Origin: Gammaproteobacteria bacterium
GTDB taxonomy: Bacteria > Pseudomonadota > Gammaproteobacteria > Steroidobacterales > Steroidobacteraceae
DNA length: 54,662 nt
Reading direction: 5' to 3'
NCBI GenBank assembly: GCA_028870275.1
Contig: JAGWPY010000032.1
Span: 1-54,662 of the forward strand
Position numbers and translations under genes: made by a program. This document shows, piece after piece, positions 1 to 7,513 of the stretch (position 1 is its first letter; each line of letters starts with the position of its first letter). The notes under the pieces are model-generated. The model saw nothing but the letters and a program-made list of their open reading frames with translations, was not told the origin of the DNA and made no database searches.

Positions 1-119
1 CGCGGCGAGCCCTCGGCGAGGATGTCGAGGATCTTCAGGCGCGGGACCGTGACCTTGAGGCCCGCGTTGCGCAAGCCCGAACTCTCGGCCGTCGTGGTAT
101 TTTTCTGTCGCTGCGCCAT
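1..119 (-). CDS. fur: Ferric uptake regulator Fur (N-terminal fragment)
   Basis: This is the start of a gene that runs off the left edge; about 39 residues are visible. After a polar leader the translation reads GLKVTVPRLKILDILAE, the first winged-helix segment of Fur family repressors, which bind DNA as Fe(II)-loaded dimers and shut off iron uptake genes. The ATG at 119 has a CGGGAG ribosome site just upstream. The divergent neighbour is bamE, the fur/omlA arrangement known from Pseudomonas and Xanthomonas, which supports Fur over Zur. The metal-binding and dimerisation parts lie outside the window and cannot be judged. Confidence 0.85.
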   Translation of the reverse strand, partial: MAQRQKNTTTAESSGLRNAGLKVTVPRLKILDILAEGSP

Positions 120-133
120 GCTCCCGCATCCGG

Positions 134-154
134 TATGATCGACGGCCGATTATC
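134..154. promoter_or_regulatory. Divergent fur/bamE promoter region
   Basis: Between the two divergent start codons I see a TATGAT -10-like box on the plus strand at 134-139, about 40 bases before bamE. On the minus strand a GATAAT box at 154-149 lies about 30 bases before fur. Neither has a convincing -35 box, so this is a weak prediction. Confidence 0.3.
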
Positions 155-179
155 AGCCATTTGACGGCCGCACACCACC

Positions 180-551
180 TTGACCAAGCACTTCCTCAGA
201 ACCGCACTCGCCGCCTGCGCGCTGGCACTGCTCGCCGCATGCGTCTATCGGATCAACATCCAACAGGGCAACTACCTCGATCAGGCGGCCGTGAACCAGG
301 TCAAGCCGGGCATGACGCGCAGCCAGGTCCGTTATCTTCTCGGCACGCCCCTGGTCTCGAATCTGTTCGACACGTCCCGATGGGATTATGTCTACTATTT
401 CAAGCGCGGGCACAGCCGGCACGTCGATCAGCGGCGCGTCACCGTCTTCTTCGACGGCGACAAGGTCACGCGGATCGACAAACCCTCGGACGCGCTGGCC
501 GCGGAGCAGGAAAAGAACCTCGCCAAGATCAAGAACGGCCGGATCTATTGA
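180..551 (+). CDS. bamE: Outer membrane assembly factor BamE (SmpA/OmlA lipoprotein)
   Basis: This 123-residue lipoprotein of the BAM complex stabilises BamD-BamA during beta-barrel insertion at the outer membrane. An N-terminal signal ends in the lipobox LLAAC (Cys21). The SmpA/OmlA domain follows, with the motif VKPGMTRSQVRYLLGTP at about residues 41-57 and a WDYVYYF strand. The best in-frame start is TTG at 180, since no ATG precedes the signal peptide. Length matches the family. It is divergent from fur, and its last 23 bases overlap the end of rnfH on the other strand. Confidence 0.93.
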   Translation: MTKHFLRTALAACALALLAACVYRINIQQGNYLDQAAVNQVKPGMTRSQVRYLLGTPLVSNLFDTSRWDYVYYFKRGHSRHVDQRRVTVFFDGDKVTRIDKPSDALAAEQEKNLAKIKNGRIY

Positions 552-816
552 GGCCGCCGGCCGCCCGACGCCTGCGCGCGGATTTCGGGTCCTCGCGCAA
601 AGCCCGGTAGATCTCCACCCGATCGCCCTCGATGAGTCTATGGCAGGCCGGAACTAGGCGACCGTGGATCCCGTGCCCGTGCGAGAAGTCCACGCCGGCG
701 AAATCGGCATCCGTGGCCGCGAGCTGCAGCGCATCCTCGATGCAGGCCCCTTCGGGCAGCCGATAGGTCTTGGCGATCACGCGTCCGGGCAGCGCGTGAA
801 CCACCTCGATCAGCAT
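529..816 (-). CDS. rnfH: RnfH family protein (UPF0125, ubiquitin-like fold)
   Basis: This 95-residue protein carries the UPF0125 signature: [12 protein letters not shown] at the N-terminus, [11 protein letters not shown] in the middle, and [22 protein letters not shown] at the C-terminus. The family has a beta-grasp fold and was once called RatB; its function is not established. The ATG at 816 overlaps the ratA stop by 7 bases, so the two are co-translated in the usual ratA-rnfH order. Its tail overlaps bamE convergently. The name is firm and the role is not. Confidence 0.88.
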   Translation of the reverse strand: MLIEVVHALPGRVIAKTYRLPEGACIEDALQLAATDADFAGVDFSHGHGIHGRLVPACHRLIEGDRVEIYRALREDPKSARRRRAAGGLNRSGRS

Positions 817-1268
817 CGATCGGCGACCGGCGCCCCCGCCGCAGTGTAGACCTGGCGGGCACGCGCCACGAAGGCATCGACGATCGTCCCGCAGAGCGCC
901 TCGAACACCGGGTTCATGGCCGCCGCGGTCAACACACTCTTGAACTCGAAATCGACCCGGAAACTGACGCGCGAGCCCGCCGAGCCCGACTCGAATCGCC
1001 AGTGACCCTGCAGCCGGCGGAACGGGCCGCGCACCAGGCGCATGGTGATCTCCGCTCCCGGTCGCAGGGCGTTGCGGGTCGTGAACTCCGTGCGCAGCAG
1101 GCCACGCGCGATGCTGATCGAGGCCATCACCTCGGCGACGCCGGCCGGCTCGACGTGGGCTGCCGTGCACCAGGGAAGGAACTCCGGATAGCGATCGACG
1201 TCGTTGACGAGTTCGTACATCTGCTGCGCGGTATAGGGCACCTGCGCGCTTCGTTCGACAACCTTCAA
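810..1268 (-). CDS. ratA: RatA family START/coenzyme Q-binding protein
   Basis: This 152-residue SRPBCC (START-like) protein has the family markers [23 protein letters not shown] near the N-terminus, [10 protein letters not shown] in the middle and the terminal helix [10 protein letters not shown]. coli RatA was described as a toxin blocking 70S formation, but most relatives (Coq10-like) act in ubiquinone handling, so the toxin role should not be assumed here. I chose the TTG at 1268 because GGAGGA lies 5 bases upstream and the protein then has the family length. It is followed by rnfH and divergent from smpB. Confidence 0.88.
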   Translation of the reverse strand: MKVVERSAQVPYTAQQMYELVNDVDRYPEFLPWCTAAHVEPAGVAEVMASISIARGLLRTEFTTRNALRPGAEITMRLVRGPFRRLQGHWRFESGSAGSRVSFRVDFEFKSVLTAAAMNPVFEALCGTIVDAFVARARQVYTAAGAPVADRC

Positions 1269-1364
1269 TCGGTCCTCCCGCGGCCGATCGGCCGCTACCG
1301 CCCGGGAATTTTCCGGCAAAACGGCGGGCAATACAAAGGCGCACCCGGTAGACTTGGCAAGCAC

Positions 1365-1835
1365 GTGAAAACCCAGGAAAAAATCCCGCCCATCGCGGTC
1401 AACCGCCGAGCGCGCTTCGACTATTTCATCGAGGAGCGGCTGGAGGCCGGGCTCGCGCTCGAAGGCTGGGAGGTCAAGAGTCTGCGCGCCGGCAAGGCGC
1501 AGATCGCCGAGGGTTACGTGTACCTCAAGGACGGCGAGGCCTTCCTGTTCGGCGCACACCTGACTCCGCTGGTCTCGGCCTCCACCCACGTCCAGGCGGA
1601 CCCGACCCGAACGCGCAAACTGCTGCTTAACCGCCGCGAACTCGATCACCTCGTGGGCGCGGTCGAGCGCCGCGGCTACACGATCGTGCCGCTCGAGCTC
1701 TATTGGAAAGCCGGGCGCGCCAAGCTCGCGATCGGGCTCTCCAAGGGCAAGAAACAGCACGACAAGCGCGCGACCGAGAAGGAGCGCGACTGGCAACGCG
1801 ACAAAGGTCGGATCCTGAAGTCGCTGCGGCGCTGA
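1365..1835 (+). CDS. smpB: SsrA-binding protein SmpB
   Basis: This 156-residue partner of tmRNA in trans-translation rescues ribosomes stalled on broken messages. The beta-barrel reads [35 protein letters not shown] across several strands, followed by EGYVYL and KLLLNRREL. The basic C-terminal tail ([17 protein letters not shown]) enters the decoding centre in studied homologues. The chosen start is GTG at 1365, directly before [10 protein letters not shown], giving normal SmpB length. Its RNA partner ssrA starts 86 bases downstream on the same strand. Confidence 0.95.
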   Translation: MKTQEKIPPIAVNRRARFDYFIEERLEAGLALEGWEVKSLRAGKAQIAEGYVYLKDGEAFLFGAHLTPLVSASTHVQADPTRTRKLLLNRRELDHLVGAVERRGYTIVPLELYWKAGRAKLAIGLSKGKKQHDKRATEKERDWQRDKGRILKSLRR

Positions 1836-1902
1836 AATCGCGGTCGGCGGTTGAAATCGGCCGGCTGCGCCCCGATGGTTCGCTTCCGAAGAGGCGAGAG
1901 GG

Positions 1903-1908
1903 TACACT
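1903..1908 (+). promoter_or_regulatory. Probable -10 box of ssrA
   Basis: TACACT lies 13 bases before the mature 5' end of the tmRNA, the right distance for a short precursor leader trimmed by RNase P. The possible -35 (TTCGCT at 1879-1884, 18-base spacer) is poor. Confidence 0.4.
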
Positions 1909-1921
1909 GCCGCTTCGAATG

Positions 1922-2277
1922 GGGGCCGACCGGTTTCGACACGGGTGCTGAACCTCCAGGTGCGTACCGAGGTGCAGGTTACCTCGTTAAACTGACTTGC
2001 AAACTCATAGTTGCCAACGAAGACAACTACGCTCTAGCCGCCTAATCGCGGCTGAACCTCGACCGGCCCGTGCTGGTGCGGACGACTCGGGGGTAGCGCT
2101 CACCAGCTAGCGGGATAAACGGGTCCTGGGTGGATCCCGCGAATCGTCACAGGGCTGGCTACCGGCTTTCCCTGCCCGTCGGGGCAGCCAGCGGCGAGAT
2201 CAATAGACTGGGCTACGTACGTAGGTCTTGGAACGTAGGGCTTGTGGACGGGGGTTCGATTCCCCCCGGCTCCACCA
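1922..2277 (+). ncRNA. ssrA: tmRNA (SsrA)
   Basis: This is transfer-messenger RNA of 356 nt, one-piece type. The 5' strand GGGGCCG (1922-1928) pairs with CGGCUCC before the encoded CCA (2275-2277), forming the tRNA-like acceptor stem, and the T-arm shows GGTTCGATTCC (2253-2263). The tag reading frame starts at GCC 2013 and ends at TAA 2043-2045, encoding ANEDNYALAA. That is the E. coli tag with D and E exchanged, and it keeps the ALAA degron read by ClpXP. smpB lies just upstream. Confidence 0.97.
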
Positions 2278-2299
2278 ATTCTCGACACGCGTGACCGCG

Positions 2300-2335
2300 G
2301 CGGCCGCGGCGCGGCTGGTGTGCGATCGCGGCCGC
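2300..2335. terminator. GC-rich inverted repeat after ssrA
   Basis: GCGGCCGCG (2300-2308) and CGCGGCCGC (2327-2335) are perfect complements around an 18-base loop, between the 3' end of ssrA and the convergent MFS stop. There is no T-run, so a terminator role is only plausible, and NotI-like words arise easily at this GC content. Confidence 0.3.
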
Positions 2336-2353
2336 GCAGCGACTCCCGGCGGG

Positions 2354-3661
2354 CTAGGCCTCGCGTGCCGTCTCGGGCGCCGCCGCATCGGGCCGCGCGA
2401 GCGCTCCGGCCGCGAGCGCCGCCGCGATCGCGACGAGGTAGCCACCGGCCGCGGTCAGCGCAATGGCCGGCCCTAGACCGGCCGCGGCGCCGAAGCCGTA
2501 CTCGCTCGCAAGCGCCACCGCGGTCGGGCCGAGGCCCGCGCCGACCGCGACGTTCAGGAAGAAGCTGACCGCCATCGCCAGCCCGCGCGAGCCGTTCGGC
2601 ACCACGTCGAGGATCGCCGAGAAGCCGGCCGCGGTCACGATGCCGGACAGCGCGAAGTACACCGGCACCGCGGTGAGCACGACCGTGAACCGCGGCGAAT
2701 TGATCATCCACGCGATCGGCAGGATTGCCGCGCCGGCGACCAGGCAGACGGCGAGCTTGCGCGGCAGCCCGCCGCGCGCGCCCGCGAAATCCGCGAGCGA
2801 GCCGCCGAGCAGCACGCCAGCGCCAAAACCCGCGGTGAGGAACATGCCGAGCTGCACGCCGATCTGCGCGGCATCGCGGTGGAACGTGCGGATCAGCAGC
2901 GAGGGTGCCCAGGCGCCAACGGCGTTGTCGACGAATGAGGCTGCCGCGACGACCAGGTAGATCGGCGTTACGCGACGCCAGGCGCTCGCAGCGCGGCCGG
3001 CGGCGGCGGCCTCCTCGCGGTGGCGCCGGGGCTCGCGGATCGCGAGGATCAGGAGCGCCCACGCCAGGCCCGGAGCGCCGAGCAGGATCAGAACCAGCCG
3101 CCACGGCGCGTACGCCACGAGCGGCGTGCCGGCGAGAATGCCCGAATCGACCGCCTCGAGCACGCCGCCGCCGATCAGGATCGACGCGCCGATGCCGATC
3201 GCGATGCCGCTCAGGAAGCAGCCGACCGCGGTACCGCGTCGCGACGGCGGAAAATAATCGCTGATCAGCGAGATCGCCGCCGGCGAGAGTACGGCCTCGC
3301 CGAGCCCGACCACGACGCGGCCGGCGAACAGCTCCGCGAAGCCTCGCGACAGCGCGCAGGCGAGCGTGCCGAGGCTCCAGACCACCACGCCGCAGAGGAT
3401 CAGGTTGCGGCGCGAGACCCGGTCCGCGAGGTAGCCGAGCGGGATCCCCGCGACGCCGTAGACCACCGCGAACGCGGTGCCGAGCAGCAGGCTGACCTGG
3501 GTGTCCGAGATGCCGAGGTCGCGGCGGACCGGATCGACCAGCAGGCTCAACACCTGCCGGTCGGTATACGAGAGGATCGCGGTCGCGATCAGGATCGCGA
3601 CAACGGTCCATGCATATCCGCGGCCAGGGTAGGCCGCGTCGTCCGGGCGCCGCTCAGGCAT
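2354..3661 (-). CDS. MFS transporter, Spinster-like
   Basis: This 435-residue major facilitator has about 12 hydrophobic helices. The first helix reads WTVVAILIATAILSYTDRQVL, where the TDRQ pattern is typical of Spinster-like and organic-acid MFS carriers. The loop 2-3 motif A appears as GYLADRVSRRN and a motif C-like stretch as GIAIGIGASILIGGG. A second half begins near the VTPIYLVVAAASFVDN helix. The substrate cannot be read from sequence. It starts 42 bases after the TonB receptor stop on the same strand, suggesting co-transcription and import of the receptor's ligand across the inner membrane. Confidence 0.87.
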   Translation of the reverse strand: MPERRPDDAAYPGRGYAWTVVAILIATAILSYTDRQVLSLLVDPVRRDLGISDTQVSLLLGTAFAVVYGVAGIPLGYLADRVSRRNLILCGVVVWSLGTLACALSRGFAELFAGRVVVGLGEAVLSPAAISLISDYFPPSRRGTAVGCFLSGIAIGIGASILIGGGVLEAVDSGILAGTPLVAYAPWRLVLILLGAPGLAWALLILAIREPRRHREEAAAAGRAASAWRRVTPIYLVVAAASFVDNAVGAWAPSLLIRTFHRDAAQIGVQLGMFLTAGFGAGVLLGGSLADFAGARGGLPRKLAVCLVAGAAILPIAWMINSPRFTVVLTAVPVYFALSGIVTAAGFSAILDVVPNGSRGLAMAVSFFLNVAVGAGLGPTAVALASEYGFGAAAGLGPAIALTAAGGYLVAIAAALAAGALARPDAAAPETAREA

Positions 3662-3703
3662 CGCCCAGGCCCCCGGCCGCCGCCGCCACCGCAGCCGCCG
3701 CGC

Positions 3704-5992
3704 TCAGAATTTCACGCTGAGGTCGGCGCCGATCGTGCGCGGCTGGTTGGTGGCGACGCGGTTGAGGATCGAGATGTTCGCCGACAGCGCGCCGGTGTTC
3801 GACAGCAGCGCCCGCTTGTTGGTCAGGTTGTCGATGAACAGCGTCGCGCTCCAGCGGTCCGCCTCGACGCCGGCGCGCGCGGCGACCAGGTCGTAGGAAG
3901 GCAGCGTGTTGCGCGTGTAGGTGATGTCCTGGATCGAGCCCACGTAGCTGTTGGTCGCGCGCGCCACGAACGCGAGCGCGTGACCAAACGGACGGCGGTA
4001 GGCGATGCTCGTGTTGGCGGTGATCTCGGGCACGTCGAGCAAGCGGTCGCCCGAGACCACGCCCGCGGCCGTCACCGTGGTCGAGTTCGTCGCGTGCGTA
4101 TAGCCGAGGTTCTGCGACAGCAACCAGCCCTCCGCGAGGTTCAGTGCGAGCTCGACCTCGGCGCCATAGGCCTTCGCCTTGCCCGCGTTGGTCGTGAACT
4201 TGTAGCCGCAGCCCGGCGCCACCTGCTGCTGCACGTCGTTCCACAGCTCGTAGTACACGTCGCCGTTCAGCGAGACGCGCGAGTCGAATAGCCGCGCCTT
4301 CTCGCCGAGCTCGTAGCTCCAGACGCTGTCGGGGCCGAACTGCGTGGGCGCCGGCGTGCACGGCGGCGGAATCGGCGAGTTCGGACCGCCAGGCCGGAAG
4401 CCCTTCGCGATGGTCGCGTACACGGTCAGGTCGTCGTTCGGGATGTAGGCCAGGTTCACCTTCGGCGTGACGCCGGAGTTCGCCGCGAGGCCGTGCAGCG
4501 TCGCGCTGGTGCCGTTCGCGGAGATGCCGCTGACGCTGGTCGCCGAGTTGCTGTGATAGGTGAAGTAGCGCGCGCCGACCGTCGCTTTCAGGTGATCGGG
4601 CAGCAGGTAAGAGGTCTCGCCGAACAGCGCGTACTGGTCAACGCCGAGCGCGCGATGGTTGTCGGCGAGGTTGTTGGTGCCGAACAGCGCGGTGAAACCG
4701 TCGTAGTAAGAGTAAACGTGCGAGGTCGCGCGGAAGTTGCTGTAGTAGCCGCCCATGAGCCATTGCCAGGCGCCGTCGCCAGTGGAGGCGACGCGCAGCT
4801 CCTCGCTGACCTGGCGCGAATAGTCGTCCTCGGAAATCGAGCCGGCGCCAAGGCCGCCGGCGGCGGTCGAGAACGGGAAATTCGCCGGCGGGCCGAGGAA
4901 GCCGCCGATGTAATACTGCATCGCCTCGGAGATGTCCTGCGTCTGCAGCTGGCGGCGCGTCCAGTTCGAGGTCGCGGAGACCACCTGGAAGCCGTCGAAT
5001 TCGTACTTCACGTTCAAGTGGTACAGGTTGAACACGTCCTGGAACGGCTCGGATACGTCGAACGGCTGGTAGTGCACCTCGTTGCCCGGCGGCACGTCGA
5101 TCGTGTTCGGAGCGCCCTGGTTGATTCGCTGATACATCACCCCGGCGCTCACTCTCAGCCGGTCGGTGGGCTGCACGAGCAGCGTGGCGCGGCCGCCTTT
5201 CAGGATCTCCCAGTTCGACTGCTTGATCCGCTGCGCGACTGGCGCCGCGGCGACGTCGCCACGGAGGGTGCTGTTGTTTGTTTCCAGCGGGAACGGGTTC
5301 AGGACGTCGCGGTCGATCCAGCCGGCGATGTGCTTGTCAGTAACCACGACGCGCAAGGCCGAGTTGTTCCACAGCGGCGCGTTCAGCATCGCGTTGAACG
5401 TGTGGTTGAAGCCGCCGCCGTCGGTGCCGGAGCCGATCGCCTGCGCGCTCGCCGCGAAGCTCCGCGGATCTGGCTCGTTCGTCACGAGCTTGACCGTGCC
5501 GCCCATCGAGCCGGCGCCGTAGAGCGTTCCCTGCGGGCCGCGCAGCACTTCGATGCGGTTCAGGTCGTACAGGTCCGGATCGATCACGACCTTGCCATTC
5601 TGCGCCATTGCGGGCGGCGTCAGCGCGGTCTCGTCCAGATAGAAGCCGACGGTCGGCGACTCGCCGCCGGTCGACGTGAGGCCGCGCATCTCGAACTCCG
5701 TCTGGCCCGGTCCCGAGGTCTTGAACGACAGGCCCGGAACCTGCTGCGCGACCGCGACCATGCTGGAGAGCCCCGCGGCGGTCAGGTCCGCGCCGCTCAG
5801 CGCAGTGATGCTGATCGGCGTACTCTGCACGGTCGAGCGGCGCTTCTCGGCGGTGACCACGATCTGCTCGAGCTCGTGCCCCGAAGCGGAGGCACCGCCG
5901 GCGGCCTGCGCGCTGCTCTGCGCAACCGCGAGCCCCGCGCACAACGTCATGCCGGCGACTGCGGCGCCGACCGCGGCCTTGGGTCTTGTCAT
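3704..5992 (-). CDS. TonB-dependent outer membrane receptor
   Basis: This 762-residue receptor has an N-terminal signal peptide (cleavage near AVAQSSAQA). The plug domain opens with LEQIVVTAEKRRSTVQSTPISITAL and includes VLRGPQGTLYGAGSMGGTV. A 22-strand barrel follows, ending in LSVKF with the terminal Phe expected for BAM recognition. The plug style is that of sphingomonad-like receptors for organic compounds rather than a recognisable siderophore receptor; the ligand is unknown. The ATG at 5992 has AGGGGA upstream. Its leader contains a TAGAAT box (6068-6063) and an inverted repeat (6016-6022 with 6038-6044), so it may have its own promoter within the cluster. Confidence 0.92.
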   Translation of the reverse strand: MTRPKAAVGAAVAGMTLCAGLAVAQSSAQAAGGASASGHELEQIVVTAEKRRSTVQSTPISITALSGADLTAAGLSSMVAVAQQVPGLSFKTSGPGQTEFEMRGLTSTGGESPTVGFYLDETALTPPAMAQNGKVVIDPDLYDLNRIEVLRGPQGTLYGAGSMGGTVKLVTNEPDPRSFAASAQAIGSGTDGGGFNHTFNAMLNAPLWNNSALRVVVTDKHIAGWIDRDVLNPFPLETNNSTLRGDVAAAPVAQRIKQSNWEILKGGRATLLVQPTDRLRVSAGVMYQRINQGAPNTIDVPPGNEVHYQPFDVSEPFQDVFNLYHLNVKYEFDGFQVVSATSNWTRRQLQTQDISEAMQYYIGGFLGPPANFPFSTAAGGLGAGSISEDDYSRQVSEELRVASTGDGAWQWLMGGYYSNFRATSHVYSYYDGFTALFGTNNLADNHRALGVDQYALFGETSYLLPDHLKATVGARYFTYHSNSATSVSGISANGTSATLHGLAANSGVTPKVNLAYIPNDDLTVYATIAKGFRPGGPNSPIPPPCTPAPTQFGPDSVWSYELGEKARLFDSRVSLNGDVYYELWNDVQQQVAPGCGYKFTTNAGKAKAYGAEVELALNLAEGWLLSQNLGYTHATNSTTVTAAGVVSGDRLLDVPEITANTSIAYRRPFGHALAFVARATNSYVGSIQDITYTRNTLPSYDLVAARAGVEADRWSATLFIDNLTNKRALLSNTGALSANISILNRVATNQPRTIGADLSVKF

Positions 5993-6065
5993 CGTTGCAT
6001 CCCCTATTTACGTTCGTGGACGGCCCGGCGATCGTCTCGTCCACCGCAGGACCGTTCCGCGCATT

Positions 6066-7124
6066 CTATGCGGGATCCGGCGACTTTGCCGCCGGCTCGG
6101 CATTGAGCGCGTACTTCATGATGCGCCCGTGCCGCCCTTCGCGGTCGCGCTCCAGCTCGTAGACGTCGCCCACCGGTCCCCGGCGCCGGCCGGCGACCGC
6201 GGCGATCGCAGCGCGGTCCGCCTCGTCGAGGCGCAGGCTCGCGCACTGCATGTGCGCCGGCAGATGCGCGGCGCTGACCGCGCCGACGATCGCGGCCGCG
6301 ACCTGCGGGCGGTCCAGGACCGCGACGGTTGCGACCGTCGCGATGTCGTAGCGATGTTTCGCGGCGATCGCGGCGAGCGCCCGCAGAAGCTCCTGGAACA
6401 GCGCCCAGCCGCCGAAATCCTCGATGATCAGCCCATATTTCACCAGCGAACGGTTCGCCACCTCGCCGCCCGGGTCGGCGCGGCCGAGCCAACGCTCGGA
6501 CAGGAATCCGCCAGCGACCGTGCCGTAGCAGAGCAGCGCGATGCGGTTCGCGCGGCAGAACTCGACCATCCGAGCTGCCGGCCGCTCGTCGAGGAGCGAG
6601 TACTGCACCTGGTGCGCGGCCACCGGCACGCCGGCCGCGACGATCTCGGCGAGGCGCGCGGTGTCGAAGTTGGTCGCGCCGATGCGCGCGATCTTGCCGG
6701 CGCGACGCAGCCGCTCGAGCTCGAGCGCGACCTCGACGTAGCGGGACACCGCGTAGTCCCACCAGTGGAACTGCACCAGGTCTAGCCGCTCGACGCCGAG
6801 CCGCGCGAGCGACCGGTCGATGATCCTCTCCACGTATCGGCCGTCGACGCGCTCGAGGTCCGGCAGGTCCGGCACGAACTTCGTATGCACCTGCAGCCGG
6901 CGCGCGAGCTGCGGATACGTGCCGCGGAAGCGGCCGATCAGCTCCTCGACGCCGGTGTAGATGTCCGCGCAGTCGAACGTCGTGATCCCCGCCTCGACGA
7001 AGGCGGCCATGTCCAGGACGGCCTGCCGCGGGGCGACGGCGCCGTGGCCGCCGGCGAGATGCCAGCCGCCCTTGATGATCCGCGAGATCGAGTAGCCGTT
7101 CGCGAACGAGTGCCGCGGGATCAC
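6066..7124 (-). CDS. Aldo/keto reductase family oxidoreductase
   Basis: This 352-residue NAD(P)H-dependent TIM-barrel reductase shows the catalytic tetrad in context: FDCADIYTG (Asp and Tyr), VHTKF (Lys) and LVQFHWWDY (His). IGATNFD and a C-terminal AAIVGAVSAAHL segment fit cofactor binding. The opening GYSISRIIKGGWHLAGGHG is typical of the AKR subfamily often annotated for sugars or steroids; the substrate is unknown. The GTG at 7124 overlaps the upstream stop as GTGA, so translation is coupled to the TIGR04076-like gene. Confidence 0.87.
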   Translation of the reverse strand: MIPRHSFANGYSISRIIKGGWHLAGGHGAVAPRQAVLDMAAFVEAGITTFDCADIYTGVEELIGRFRGTYPQLARRLQVHTKFVPDLPDLERVDGRYVERIIDRSLARLGVERLDLVQFHWWDYAVSRYVEVALELERLRRAGKIARIGATNFDTARLAEIVAAGVPVAAHQVQYSLLDERPAARMVEFCRANRIALLCYGTVAGGFLSERWLGRADPGGEVANRSLVKYGLIIEDFGGWALFQELLRALAAIAAKHRYDIATVATVAVLDRPQVAAAIVGAVSAAHLPAHMQCASLRLDEADRAAIAAVAGRRRGPVGDVYELERDREGRHGRIMKYALNAEPAAKSPDPA

Positions 7125-7513
7125 GCGCCGCGCCCGGCCGCGGCGCCCGGCCCGGCTGGCTCCGCGGCCTGCACCGCGGTCACGTCCACGCGGCGGAAAT
7201 GCCGTAGTCCGGTGCGCGTGATCCGCAAGCGCGTCGGGCAGTTCGGGTCGGGACAGGCAACCTCGGCATCGGTGGACATCCAGTCCTCGGGCACCGTGAC
7301 CCGCTGCTTCGCAGGCAGCAGCGGCAGGAGCGCCGCCAGCGAGTAGATCGAGAAGCCCTGCCCCGGAGGCAGTTTCAGCATCTCGCCGTGCAGCTCGAAG
7401 TAGTCGCCGGGGCGCGCGCCGCAGTAGACCTTGGCGCCCGGTGGCACGATTACCTCGACGCGCAGGTCGTACAGGTCGAAGCCACCTGCCTGCGCCGCAA
7501 CCACATCGCTCAT
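7121..7513 (-). CDS. TIGR04076 family protein
   Basis: This 130-residue protein resembles the TIGR04076 family of small uncharacterised proteins. Visible markers are VEVIVPPGAKVYCGARPGD with a following FELHGE strand, the central SIYSLAALLPLLPAKQRV, and VACPDPNCPTRLRI near residue 90, matching the family's CPDP motif. Its function is unknown. It sits between two oxidoreductases with 4-base overlaps on both sides (ATGA upstream, GTGA downstream), so the three should be made in fixed ratio. An Ala/Gly-rich C-terminal tail follows the conserved part. Assignment rests on motif memory only. Confidence 0.7.
   Translation of the reverse strand: MSDVVAAQAGGFDLYDLRVEVIVPPGAKVYCGARPGDYFELHGEMLKLPPGQGFSIYSLAALLPLLPAKQRVTVPEDWMSTDAEVACPDPNCPTRLRITRTGLRHFRRVDVTAVQAAEPAGPGAAAGRGA

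Noticed and set aside
810-1268. RatA-RnfH as a toxin-antitoxin system
   Set aside because: The arrangement is conserved with smpB in many proteobacteria and resembles ubiquinone-binding START proteins; the toxin claim is not something the sequence can show.
2295-2309. CCGCGG palindromes after ssrA as a specific recognition site
   Set aside because: Such words are frequent at this GC content; only the longer 9-base inverted repeat was kept, at low confidence.
4493-6106. A 537-codon open frame antisense to the TonB receptor
   Set aside because: It is Arg/Val-rich with no domain pattern, a typical shadow of a GC-rich gene; the receptor frame has clear plug and barrel motifs.
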